This document shows, piece after piece, positions 1 to 7,792 of a stretch of 37,328 bases of DNA (the first letter of the stretch is position 1; the number at the start of each line of letters is the position of its first letter). The DNA comes from Pseudomonadota bacterium (GTDB taxonomy: Bacteria; Pseudomonadota; Gammaproteobacteria; Steroidobacterales; Steroidobacteraceae): NCBI GenBank assembly GCA_023433515.1, contig JAEZCN010000015.1, forward strand, positions 1-37,328, in the 5' to 3' direction. Under the pieces are notes generated by a model. It ran no database searches, was not told where the DNA came from, and saw only the letters and a program-made list of their open reading frames with translations. A program made the translations under genes and the position numbers.

Positions 1-124
1 CACGCACACCTTCGAACACCGACGAACCGTAGTGCAGGGCGTGCGAGAGCACGTGCACCGTCGCCTTTTCCCAGGGGACGAGTTTGCCGTTGAACCAGAT
101 GTACTTCGTTGCGGGTATGGGCAT
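1..124 (-). CDS. ilvE: Branched-chain amino acid aminotransferase, N-terminal part (cut by window edge)
   Basis: Only the first 41 codons are present; the gene runs off the left edge. The N-terminus contains YIWFNGKLVPWEKATVHVLS followed by HALHYGSSVFEGVR, which is the start of class IV branched-chain aminotransferases (fold-type IV PLP enzymes). They make Leu, Ile and Val from their 2-keto acids with glutamate as amino donor. A GGAG Shine-Dalgarno lies 7 nt before the ATG at 124. The gene follows leuA by 21 bp on the same strand, so it is the third gene of an ilvC-leuA-ilvE operon. The catalytic lysine region is outside the window. Confidence 0.9.
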   Translation of the reverse strand, partial: MPIPATKYIWFNGKLVPWEKATVHVLSHALHYGSSVFEGVR

Positions 125-145
125 GGGGAAACTCCAATTCTTGGG

Positions 146-1702
146 CTACACCGCCGCCGTCTTCACGAGGCGATGTGATCCAGTGCGTGCCTGGGCGAGT
201 TCGATTCGATTGATGACTTCGAGGAACGCCTGGGTTGCCGATTCGACGATGTTGGTGCTCACACTCGAGCCCCGGTATGTGCGCTCATTGTACTCCACGT
301 AGACGAGCGCTTCGCCCTGGGCATCCTCGCCGGCGGATACGCTGCGTACTTCGAACTTGCGAAGTACGACATCGACGCCGGTCGCACGTTCGATCGCCTT
401 CAATGCGGCGTCGACCGGGCCGTCGCCCGTGGCGCGCATTTCGATCTCGCGGCCATCGCTGTTGCCGAGCCGCACGGTTGCTTCCGCGGTCGTGCTGTCC
501 GAAGTGGTGCGCAGATTCCTGAGCGACCACGGACCCGTGGCGTCGTGTTCGGCCTGCAATACGAGCGCTTCGATGTCGCCGTCGTAGAGCTCCTTCTTCT
601 TGTCCGCGAGTGCCTTGAATTCCTCGAAGACTCGCGCGAACTCGACGTCGTCGAGTTCGAAGCCCAGTTCCTTGATGCGTTCGCGCAGGGCGTGACGGCC
701 GCTGTGCTTGCCCAGGACGAGTGCGGAGCGCGAGAGACCCACGTCCTGCGGCCGCATGATCTCGTAGGTCGAGTGATGTTTGAGCATGCCGTGCTGGTGG
801 ATGCCCGATTCGTGCGCGAACGCGTTCTCGCCGACGATCGCCTTGTTGCGCGGAATCGGCACGCCGACGATGTTCGCGAGCATGCGCGACGTCGGATAGA
901 GACGCGTGGTGTCGATGCCCGTGTCGAGATTGAAGAACGCATCGCGCGTCCTCAGCGCCATCACGACTTCCTCGAGCGAGCAGTTGCCCGCGCGCTCGCC
1001 GATGCCGTTGATGGTGCACTCGATCTGGCGCGCGCCGGCGACGACCGCCGTGAGGCTGTTGGCGACAGCCATGCCGAGATCGTCGTGGCAGTGCACCGAC
1101 AGGCGGATCTTGTCGATGCCGCGCACGTTCTTGCGCAGGTAGCGGAACAGCTCCGCGAATTCATCGGGCACCGTGTAGCCGACGGTGTCCGGAATGTTCA
1201 CGGTGGTCGCGCCGGCTTCGATCACCGCCTCGACCACCTGGCAGAGGAAATCGAGCTCGGTGCGCGAGGCGTCTTCGGGCGAGAACTCGACGTCCTCGCA
1301 GTGCTCGCGCGCGAATTTCACGCCTTCCACCGCCGTGCGGATGATTTCTTCCTGCGCCATGTTCAGCTTGAACTGGCGATGGATCGCGCTCGTGGCGAGG
1401 AACACGTGGATGCGTCCGCGTGCCGCGGGTGCGATGGCCTTTGCCACGTGCGTGATGTCGTCGCGGGTGCAGCGCGCGAGGCCGCAGATGATCGGTCCCT
1501 GCACCTCGCGCGCCACCGCGTTCACACTTTCCCAGTCGCCGCGCGAGGCGGCGGGAAAGCCCGCTTCGATCACGTCCACCCCAAGGTCCGCGAGCGCGCG
1601 TGCTACCCGAAGTTTTTCGGGTTGCGCCATGCTGCATCCCGGCGACTGCTCGCCGTCACGCAGCGTCGTGTCGAAGATCATCACTCGTTCGCGCTGTGAC
1701 AT
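146..1702 (-). CDS. leuA: 2-isopropylmalate synthase
   Basis: A 518-residue protein that condenses acetyl-CoA with 2-ketoisovalerate, the first committed step of leucine synthesis. The HMGL-like TIM barrel starts with DTTLRDGEQ at residues 11-19 (metal ligand D16). The HxH metal ligands H204 and H206 lie in SVHCHDDLG, and NGIGERAGN ends at N240. The length and the region after about residue 390 fit the C-terminal LeuA regulatory domain, which in the family mediates leucine feedback inhibition. The start at 1702 has a GAGGTAA ribosome site a few bases upstream. It lies 30 bp after ilvC and 21 bp before ilvE, so it should be controlled by the attenuator ahead of ilvC. Confidence 0.96.
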   Translation of the reverse strand: MSQRERVMIFDTTLRDGEQSPGCSMAQPEKLRVARALADLGVDVIEAGFPAASRGDWESVNAVAREVQGPIICGLARCTRDDITHVAKAIAPAARGRIHVFLATSAIHRQFKLNMAQEEIIRTAVEGVKFAREHCEDVEFSPEDASRTELDFLCQVVEAVIEAGATTVNIPDTVGYTVPDEFAELFRYLRKNVRGIDKIRLSVHCHDDLGMAVANSLTAVVAGARQIECTINGIGERAGNCSLEEVVMALRTRDAFFNLDTGIDTTRLYPTSRMLANIVGVPIPRNKAIVGENAFAHESGIHQHGMLKHHSTYEIMRPQDVGLSRSALVLGKHSGRHALRERIKELGFELDDVEFARVFEEFKALADKKKELYDGDIEALVLQAEHDATGPWSLRNLRTTSDSTTAEATVRLGNSDGREIEMRATGDGPVDAALKAIERATGVDVVLRKFEVRSVSAGEDAQGEALVYVEYNERTYRGSSVSTNIVESATQAFLEVINRIELAQARTGSHRLVKTAAV

Positions 1703-1732
1703 GGGGATTACCTCGAAGCGGGGTGTTTGCGA

Positions 1733-2731
1733 TCAGCCGCGGCCTTGCTCCAGCCACGGCATGCGGGCACGCAGCTGCGCGCCGACCTTCTCGATCTGGT
1801 GATCCAGGTCGGCCTTCATCAGGCGGTTGTATTCCTTGCGGCCGCTGTCGTTCTCGGCGATCCACTGCTTGACGAACTTGCCCTGCTGGATCTCCTTGAG
1901 GATCTTGCCCATCTCTTTCTTGGTCTTGTCGTTGACCACGCGCGGGCCGCGCGTCAAGTCGCCGTACTTCGCCGTGTCGGAGACGAACTTGTGCATCTTC
2001 GAGAGGCCACCTTCGTGGAGCAGGTCGACGATGAGCTTCAGCTCATGCAGCACTTCGTAGTACGCGATCTCGGGCTGATAGCCGGCTTCGACCAGCGTCT
2101 CGAAACCCTTGAGGATGAGGTCGGAGGTGCCGCCGCAGAGCACGGCCTGTTCGCCGAACAGATCCGTCTCGGTCTCCTCCGCGAACGTCGTCTCGAGCAC
2201 GCCACCGCGCGTGCCGCCGATGCCGTGGCCATAGGCGAGCGCCTTGGCGAAGGCCTTGCCGGTCGCATCCTGGAACACGGCGAGGAGGGCGGGCACGCCG
2301 CGACCCTGCTGGTACTGCCGGCGGACGAGGTCACCGGGTCCCTTGGGCGCGATCAGCACCACGTCGAGATCCTTGCGCGGCTTGATCAGCTTGAAGTGGA
2401 CGTTGAGGCCGTGCGCGAACAGCAGTGCGGCGCCTTTCTCGAGCGACTTCTCGACCTGCTTGTAGAGCTCGGCCTGGGCGAGATCCGGCACCAGCATCGC
2501 GACCAGCGCGGCGCCCTTCACGGCCTCGACCGGCTCGGCGACTTTCAGGCCGTCCTTCTTCGCCTTCTTCCAGCTGGCGCCGTTCTTGCGCACGCCGACA
2601 ACGACGTCATGTCCGCTGTCCTTCAGATTGAGCGCATGTGCGCGGCCCTGGCTGCCGTAGCCCAGGATGGCGATCCGGGCTTTCTTGAGCGCCTTCTTGT
2701 CTACGTCTTTGCCCGAGTACAGCTTCGTCAT
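1733..2731 (-). CDS. ilvC: Ketol-acid reductoisomerase (NADP+), class I
   Basis: Converts acetolactate and acetohydroxybutyrate to dihydroxy acids in Val/Ile (and so Leu) synthesis, using NADPH and Mg2+. The Rossmann motif ILGYGSQGRAHALNL is near the N-terminus. APKGPGDLVRR, the metal-site motif ETETDLFGEQAVLCGG and YYEVLHELKLIVDL are all recognisable. The length is that of the short class I family (about 330-340 residues). The reading frame is open to an ATG at 2743, but I chose the ATG at 2731, which gives the usual MTKLYSGKDVDKK start and has GGAG 6 nt upstream. It is the first structural gene after the leader and terminator at 2761-2931. Confidence 0.96.
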   Translation of the reverse strand: MTKLYSGKDVDKKALKKARIAILGYGSQGRAHALNLKDSGHDVVVGVRKNGASWKKAKKDGLKVAEPVEAVKGAALVAMLVPDLAQAELYKQVEKSLEKGAALLFAHGLNVHFKLIKPRKDLDVVLIAPKGPGDLVRRQYQQGRGVPALLAVFQDATGKAFAKALAYGHGIGGTRGGVLETTFAEETETDLFGEQAVLCGGTSDLILKGFETLVEAGYQPEIAYYEVLHELKLIVDLLHEGGLSKMHKFVSDTAKYGDLTRGPRVVNDKTKKEMGKILKEIQQGKFVKQWIAENDSGRKEYNRLMKADLDHQIEKVGAQLRARMPWLEQGRG

Positions 2732-2760
2732 TGTCGGCTCCATTACCTTTTCAGATGTTC

Positions 2761-2810
2761 ACAAGAAAAACCCCGCATCGGTCCCTTTCTGCAAGGGGGC
2801 CGGTGCGGGG
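2761..2810 (-). terminator. Intrinsic terminator/attenuator ahead of ilvC
   Basis: Read on the minus strand, a long GC-rich hairpin (outer arms CCCCGCACCGG and CCGATGCGGGG with one mismatch or wobble, inner arm CCCTT/AAGGG) spans 2810 to 2771. A TTTTTCTTGT tract follows directly at 2770-2761. It sits between a short Leu/Val-rich reading frame and ilvC, on the operon strand, so premature termination here would shut off ilvC-leuA-ilvE. This is the position expected of the 3:4 hairpin of an amino acid attenuator. Confidence 0.88.
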
Positions 2811-2879
2811 TTGTTTGGTGTTCGCTTGCTCGTCTAACTTTTCAAGACTGGGAATTGAGAGCAGGCGTCCCGCACCGGC
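2799..2879 (-). promoter_or_regulatory. Antiterminator pairing of the ilvC attenuator
   Basis: The segment at 2879-2869 (minus strand GCCGGTGCGGG, inside leader codons 18-21) is an exact 11-nt complement of 2809-2799 (CCCGCACCGGC), the 5' arm of the terminator. Pairing these would block the terminator. Upstream, ACTCC and GGAGT in the leader can pair with each other around TCCTTG. With flanking TCCC/GGGA, this offers the competing 1:2 hairpin that frees the terminator. The three mutually exclusive pairings are visible in sequence; the regulatory behaviour is inferred from known ribosome-mediated attenuators. Confidence 0.8.
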
Positions 2880-2931
2880 GACTCCCAAGGAGGAGTACGG
2901 GGAGGGAAAGCAGTACGACCTCGACGAGCAT
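2842..2931 (-). CDS. Leu/Val-rich leader peptide of the ilvC operon
   Basis: A 29-codon reading frame starting MLVEVVLLSLPVLLL and ending in TGA at 2842. Of residues 2-15, seven are Leu and four are Val; there is no Ile. A GGAG ribosome site lies 4 nt before the ATG. The control codons come just before the antiterminator segment, which begins at codon 18, and the intrinsic terminator follows 31 bp after the stop. This arrangement is that of ilv/leu leader peptides. Stalling for lack of Leu- or Val-tRNA would favour antitermination. A longer in-frame opening to 3033 exists, but the short frame carries the ribosome site. Confidence 0.82.
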   Translation of the reverse strand: MLVEVVLLSLPVLLLGSRRCGTPALNSQS

Positions 2932-2997
2932 GCCGCTCCGGGCGGTGCTCAAAGAGAGGTCGAGCTGAATGGTTTTGGCCTGCATGACAGGCCGGCG

Positions 2998-3027
2998 ATA
3001 GCACCACAGGTGTTTGCCTATTGTCAA
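2998..3027 (-). promoter_or_regulatory. Probable sigma-70 promoter of the ilvC leader
   Basis: On the minus strand a perfect -35 TTGACA (3027-3022) is followed after 18 bp by TGCTAT (3003-2998), a 3-of-6 match to the -10 box. It would start transcription near 2991, about 60 nt before the leader peptide ATG, a suitable distance for an attenuated operon. The -35 is strong and the -10 weak. Confidence 0.5.
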
Positions 3028-3034
3028 CGACAAT
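3020..3034. repeat. Inverted repeat over the ilvC -35 box
   Basis: ATTGTC-AAC-GACAAT, a perfect 6-bp inverted repeat with a 3-bp centre. It contains the TTGACA of the putative ilvC promoter and lies 48 bp before the divergent aminopeptidase start. The shape and place fit an operator for a dimeric regulator, which I cannot name. Confidence 0.4.
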
Positions 3035-3081
3035 GCCTTGTGAATCAGCGCATCGAGCCCCCGATGGCTTAAGCTTTTACC

Positions 3082-4479
3082 GTGAGTTCACACCTTCTCA
3101 ATGAAACCGAAAGCGCCGGCGCGCGGCCCATCTGGCTGGTGGGGGAGCAAGGCCTCTCCAACTGGCTCGAACTTCAACCCCAATCGGTCCGCACCTGGGT
3201 CAGGACCCATGGCTTTCAGGCCGAAAGACAGAAACTGCTGCTGGTACCGACGGCGACCGGAGACTCGATCGCCGGAGCCCTGCTGGGGCTCGGGCCGACG
3301 CCCGAACTCAGTGAACCAACCATCTGGACTTCGGCGGGCCTTCCCGATCGCCTGCCGCCGGGGCGTTACCGGTTCGCGGGTACGTTCAGCGTCTGGGGCG
3401 CGACCCAGCTGACCCTGGGTTGGGAGTACGGGTCGTATCGCTTCTCCCGTTATCGCAAGCCGCCCGCGGAGATCCCCTCGCTGGTCACTCCGGCAGGCGC
3501 CGACCTCGAGTACGTGCGGCTTGCGAGCGAGGCGCTCGCCGAGGCCCGCGACCTGATCAATACGCCCGCCAATGATCTCGGTCCGGCGGAGTTGGGCGAA
3601 GCCGTGCAGCGTCTCGCGCTGCAACATGAAGCGGAGTGCCGGATCATCATCGGCGAGGATCTGCTGCGGCAGAACTATCCGCTCATCCACGAGGTGGGCA
3701 AGGGCAGCGCCCGCGAGCCGCGCCTCATCGACATGCGCTGGGGCAAGCGCGGCGCACCGCAGGTGACGCTGGTGGGCAAGGGCGTTTGCTTCGATACCGG
3801 CGGCCTCGACATCAAGCCGTCCGCGGGCATGTTGCTCATGAAGAAAGACATGGGCGGCGCCGCGCTCACGCTCGCGCTGGCCCGCATGCTCCTGGAATCC
3901 GATGCGCCGGTGCGGCTGCGCCTGCTGATCCCCGCGGTGGAGAACAGCGTCTCGGGCCGCTCGTTCCGGCCGGGCGACGTCCTGAAATCCCGGCAAGGCC
4001 TCACGGTCGAGGTCGGCAACACCGACGCGGAAGGCCGCCTCGTGCTCGCCGACGCGCTCGCCGAGGCGGACCGCGAGGAGCCGGAACTGCTGATCGACCT
4101 CGCGACGCTCACGGGCGCCGCGCGCGTCGCGCTCGGGCCCGAGCTGCCGGCTATCTACTCGAATCCTCCCGAGCTCGCGATGGAGCTGCGGCAGGTTGGA
4201 GAACAGGAAGCCGACCCGATGTGGCCCATGCCGTTGTGGGCCGGTTACGACGACGATCTCGCGAGCCGGGTCGCGGATCTCAACAACGTCTCGACGACGC
4301 CATTCGCCGGATCGATCATCGGTGCGTTGTTCCTCAAGCGATTCGTCACCCGCACGCGCAACTGGCTGCATGCCGACGTGTATGCGTGGAACGCGAAGGA
4401 GCGGCCGGGCCGATCCGTCGGCGCCGATCCTCACACCGTGCGCGCGCTGTACCGGTTGATCCGGCAGCGCTTCGGCTGA
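3082..4479 (+). CDS. Leucyl aminopeptidase family (M17) metallopeptidase
   Basis: A 465-residue M17 cytosolic aminopeptidase that releases N-terminal residues from peptides using two metal ions. The catalytic half carries GKGVCFDTGGLDIKP (metal ligands K233 and D238), KKDMGG (D256) and NTDAEGRL (313-320; ligands D315 and E317). The family signature is therefore complete. The N-terminal half is the variable domain. I used the GTG at 3082. No Shine-Dalgarno is evident upstream, so translation may be leaderless or the start may lie elsewhere nearby. It is divergent from the ilvC operon and is followed after 15 bp by an MFS gene on the same strand. The exact subclass (PepA or PepB-like) is not decided. 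Confidence 0.9.
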   Translation: MSSHLLNETESAGARPIWLVGEQGLSNWLELQPQSVRTWVRTHGFQAERQKLLLVPTATGDSIAGALLGLGPTPELSEPTIWTSAGLPDRLPPGRYRFAGTFSVWGATQLTLGWEYGSYRFSRYRKPPAEIPSLVTPAGADLEYVRLASEALAEARDLINTPANDLGPAELGEAVQRLALQHEAECRIIIGEDLLRQNYPLIHEVGKGSAREPRLIDMRWGKRGAPQVTLVGKGVCFDTGGLDIKPSAGMLLMKKDMGGAALTLALARMLLESDAPVRLRLLIPAVENSVSGRSFRPGDVLKSRQGLTVEVGNTDAEGRLVLADALAEADREEPELLIDLATLTGAARVALGPELPAIYSNPPELAMELRQVGEQEADPMWPMPLWAGYDDDLASRVADLNNVSTTPFAGSIIGALFLKRFVTRTRNWLHADVYAWNAKERPGRSVGADPHTVRALYRLIRQRFG

Positions 4480-4494
4480 TCCCGTGACCAGTAC

Positions 4495-5793
4495 GTGATC
4501 ACTCCGCGGTCGAAGCCGGTGGCATCACTGGCGGCCGAGGCGATGTTCCGCCGCGAGATCGCGCCGTGGGCATTGCTCGGCCTCACGCTCGGGCTCGTGG
4601 AGGGCGCGACCGCGGCTGTGCTCATCAAGAAGACGTTCGCCACCGCCGCGGATCCGTGGCTCGTGAACCTCGCGGTCGCGTTCGTGAGCGGCGCGCCCGC
4701 GCTGTCGAACGTCGTGAGTTTCATCTGGGCGAACCTCGCGCACGGTCGCGCGCGCATCGGTCTCATGGTGGCGCTGCAGGCGGCGTTCGCGATTCTCGTG
4801 GGATTGCTGGGTGTCGCCCCACGTGTATTGGGGGGACTTGCTTTCGCGGTCGTGTCGATCCTCGTGGCGCGCGTGTTATGGACCGGCATCCTCACGGTGC
4901 GCGCGGCAATCTGGAGCGCGAACTATCCACGCGCCGCGCTCGCGCGATACACGGGACGCATCGTGATCGTGAGTTCTCTTGCGGTGTCGTTCGCCGCGGC
5001 GCTCGCCGCGTGGATGCTCGATCACGCCGTCATCGATTCGCGCTGGCTGTTCGCCGCCGGCGCCGCCGCGGGATTGCTGGCCGCCTGGCTGTATCGAGCG
5101 GCGCGAGTGAGGCGCGAGTTCGTGCTGCTCGCGGCAGAAAACGCGGCGGCGGGACACAGCAGGCCATTCAGTCTCGGCATGTTGTTCGAAATCCTGGGCA
5201 AGGATCCTCACTTCCGCGAATACATGTTCTGGATGGGGATATTCGGCGGCGGCAATCTGATGCTGACCTCGCAGCTCGTGGTCATCTTCAGCGAACACCT
5301 GCACCTGGCCGCGAGCCTGCAGATCGCGCTGCTCTCGGTCGTGCCGCTCGCGCTGCTGCCGCTGTTCGTGAGGTTCTGGGCGCGCATGTTCGACGAGGGT
5401 CACGTGGTCGAATATCGTGCGCGTCAGGGGTGGGCGCTCGTTGCCGCGGTACTCGTGATATCGGTGGGCACCTGGGGTGGATGGGTGGCGCTGCTATGGG
5501 TCGGGGCGGTGATGCTGGCGTTCGCGTATGCCGGCGCGAATCTCGGGTGGAATCTCGGGCACAATGACTTCGCCGCGGTCGGTCGTGCGCAACACTACAT
5601 GGGCGTGCACGTCACGCTCACCGGCGTGCGCGGCGCGATCGCGCCTCCCGCCGGCATCGTGATCTACCAGTGGCTGGAGAGCCTGCGGCCGGGAGCCGGC
5701 GTGTATTCGCTCGGGCTGCCGCTCGTTTTCGTGACGATCGGCGCGGCGGGGTTTTCGCACATGCGGCGCACGATGCGCGCCGCCAACACTTGA
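4495..5793 (+). CDS. Major facilitator superfamily transporter, substrate unknown
   Basis: A 432-residue protein made almost entirely of hydrophobic segments, about 11-12 by eye (for example around residues 22-40, 58-80, 90-140, 160-180, 240-265 and 320-355). A charged loop (YRAARVRREF) lies near the middle, as in the two-bundle MFS fold. There is a conserved-looking GWNLGHNDFA segment in the second half. The start is uncertain: the frame opens at GTG 4495, but the ATG at 4543 (MFRREIAPWALLG) places the first membrane segment closer to the N-terminus. Neither has a convincing ribosome site. It lies between the aminopeptidase and ilvD on the same strand. Export of peptides or amino acids would fit the context but nothing in the sequence shows it. 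Confidence 0.8.
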   Translation: MITPRSKPVASLAAEAMFRREIAPWALLGLTLGLVEGATAAVLIKKTFATAADPWLVNLAVAFVSGAPALSNVVSFIWANLAHGRARIGLMVALQAAFAILVGLLGVAPRVLGGLAFAVVSILVARVLWTGILTVRAAIWSANYPRAALARYTGRIVIVSSLAVSFAAALAAWMLDHAVIDSRWLFAAGAAAGLLAAWLYRAARVRREFVLLAAENAAAGHSRPFSLGMLFEILGKDPHFREYMFWMGIFGGGNLMLTSQLVVIFSEHLHLAASLQIALLSVVPLALLPLFVRFWARMFDEGHVVEYRARQGWALVAAVLVISVGTWGGWVALLWVGAVMLAFAYAGANLGWNLGHNDFAAVGRAQHYMGVHVTLTGVRGAIAPPAGIVIYQWLESLRPGAGVYSLGLPLVFVTIGAAGFSHMRRTMRAANT

Positions 5794-5832
5794 TCAGTTA
5801 GTTAGACCAGTGACAGACAGGGGACGGAATCG

Positions 5833-7518
5833 ATGACGACGAAGAAGGGCAAGGGGGTGGATCAGCGGCGCTATTCGCGACTCGTGGTCGACGGAGCGAA
5901 ACAGTCGCCGTCGCGCGCGATGCTGCGCGCCGTGGGATTCCAGGATGCGGATTTCGAGAAGCCGCAAATCGGCGTCGCATCGACGTGGGCGAGTCTCACG
6001 CCCTGCAACATGCACATCAACGAGCTCGCGTCCGAAGCGATCGCGGGCGCCGATGGCGCGGGCGGCAAGGGCGTGTTGTTCAACACGATCACCGTTTCGG
6101 ACGGCATTTCGATGGGCTCGCCCGGCATGCGCTATTCGCTGGTGTCGCGCGAAGTGATCGCCGACTCGATCGAGACGGTCGTGGGCGCGGAGGGATTCGA
6201 CGGCTTCGTAGCGATCGGCGGCTGCGACAAGAACATGCCCGGCTGCGCGATGGCGATCGCGCGCCTGAACCGGCCGGCGGTGTTCGTCTACGGCGGAACG
6301 ATCCGGCCCGGCGAGAAACGGCGCGACATCGTCGCGGTGTTCGAAGCTGTCGGCGGTCATGCGGCGGGCCGCGTCTCGGAATCGGAACTGCTCGAGGTGG
6401 AACGCACGGCGATTCCCGGACCCGGCAGTTGTGGCGGAATGTACACGGCCAACACGATGGCGTCCGCCATCGAGGCGCTCGGCCTTTCGCTGCCCGACAG
6501 TTCCGCGCAGGAGGCTGTCAGTGGCGCGAAGCGTGACGACTGCCGGCGCGCGGGGGAGGCCGTCGTCGAGCTGGTCAAGGCAGGCATCACTCCATCGGAC
6601 ATCCTCACGAAGAAGGCCTTCGAAAATGCGATCACCGTGACGATCGCGTTGGGGGGCAGCACGAACGCGGTACTTCATCTGCTTGCGATCGCGCACGCGG
6701 CGAAGGTCAGACTGGGACTACAGGATTTCACGCGGATCGGAAAACGGGTCCCGTTGCTGGCCGACGTTCGTCCGAGTGGCCGCTATTTAATGTCCGAGCT
6801 GATCGCCATCGGTGGAATTCAGCCCTTGATGAAGCGGCTGCTCGATGCCGGATTGCTGCATGGCGAGTGTCTGACCGTCACGGGTCGCACGCTCGGTGAG
6901 AATCTTCGCGACGTTGCCGATTACCCACAGGGCCAGGACATCGTCCGGCCGCTTTCGGATCCGATCAAGAAGGACAGCCATCTCGTGGTGATGTACGGCA
7001 ACCTCGCGCCCGAGGGCGCGGTCGCGAAGATCTCCGGCAAGGAGGGGTTGCGCTTCACGGGCACCGCGCGCGTGTTCGATGGCGAGGAGCGCGCGACCGC
7101 CGCGATCCTTGCAGGCAAGGTGAAGCCCGGTGACGTGGTCGTCATCCGTTATGAGGGTCCGCGCGGCGGGCCAGGCATGAGGGAAATGCTGAGTCCGACC
7201 GGCGCGATCATGGGACGCGGCCTGGGTGACAAGGTGGCCCTGATCACTGACGGAAGATTTTCCGGCGGGAGTCATGGTTTCGTGGTTGGACATATCTCTC
7301 CTGAGGCCGCGCTTGGTGGCCCCATCGGTCTTCTTAGGGACGGTGACCGCATCGCGATAGACGCGGTGAAGCGCACGCTCGAGATCGATATCAGTGCATC
7401 TGAATTGCGCAAGCGTCGTGCGAAATGGCGCGCGCCCAAGCCTTATGCAACGAAAGGCGTGCTCGCGAAGTACGCGCGCAGTGTTTCGAGCGCATCGCTC
7501 GGTGCGGTGACCGACTGA
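5833..7518 (+). CDS. ilvD: Dihydroxy-acid dehydratase
   Basis: A 561-residue iron-sulfur dehydratase that converts dihydroxy acids into the 2-keto precursors of Val and Ile, the step after IlvC. Cluster cysteines are visible as TPCNMH (C58), GGCDKNMPGC (C131) and GPGSCGGMYTANTM (C200). The C-terminal half has the family's GRFSGGSHGFVVGHISPEA. Length and all three cysteines are normal for IlvD/Edd. It lies 39 bp after the MFS gene and is encoded opposite to ilvC-leuA-ilvE, so it is not under the attenuator. A weak 6-bp hairpin (7521-7537) follows the stop codon. Confidence 0.96.
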   Translation: MTTKKGKGVDQRRYSRLVVDGAKQSPSRAMLRAVGFQDADFEKPQIGVASTWASLTPCNMHINELASEAIAGADGAGGKGVLFNTITVSDGISMGSPGMRYSLVSREVIADSIETVVGAEGFDGFVAIGGCDKNMPGCAMAIARLNRPAVFVYGGTIRPGEKRRDIVAVFEAVGGHAAGRVSESELLEVERTAIPGPGSCGGMYTANTMASAIEALGLSLPDSSAQEAVSGAKRDDCRRAGEAVVELVKAGITPSDILTKKAFENAITVTIALGGSTNAVLHLLAIAHAAKVRLGLQDFTRIGKRVPLLADVRPSGRYLMSELIAIGGIQPLMKRLLDAGLLHGECLTVTGRTLGENLRDVADYPQGQDIVRPLSDPIKKDSHLVVMYGNLAPEGAVAKISGKEGLRFTGTARVFDGEERATAAILAGKVKPGDVVVIRYEGPRGGPGMREMLSPTGAIMGRGLGDKVALITDGRFSGGSHGFVVGHISPEAALGGPIGLLRDGDRIAIDAVKRTLEIDISASELRKRRAKWRAPKPYATKGVLAKYARSVSSASLGAVTD

Positions 7519-7792
7519 AAGTGAAAGCCGTTTTCACCATGCGTGTATTGCCAATGGGAGCGCTCACGGAGTTGTTGTCAGGCCGGTGGCAGGCGGTTAC
7601 AGTTCGGCGGCTTTGGACCGGCGCCGAAGCTCAAAACGTTATTCTGAAATTGACGACAAGGCCATGCTCGCAACAAGGAGCAGGCCGGGGGACGGAACGA
7701 ACGAACGGTTGCACTGGTCGGTAAGTATGGTTACTTTCCGCCACCCCGTTTTTACGTGCCGATAAAGTTTTTTCACTCGCGACCGGGATTAC
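7519..7792. other. Intergenic region between ilvD and tonB
   Basis: 274 bp without a supported gene. It holds a small inverted repeat GTGAAA-GCCGT-TTTCAC at 7521-7537 just after ilvD, with no T-run behind it. AT-richer patches near 7630-7660 and 7735-7775 could hold the tonB promoter, but I found no pair of boxes good enough to call. I see no clear Fur-box-like match. Confidence 0.5.

Noticed and set aside
545..1699. Long open frame on the + strand across leuA (384 codons)
   Set aside because: It is antisense to a clear leuA, its protein is rich in Arg/Ala/His/Asp without family features, and such shadows are common in GC-rich genes.
3088..4434. 448-codon antisense frame over the M17 aminopeptidase
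   Set aside because: Arg/His/Gly-rich shadow of a gene with complete active-site motifs.
7521..7537. Hairpin after ilvD as terminator
   Set aside because: Only six AT-rich pairs and no T-run after the stem.
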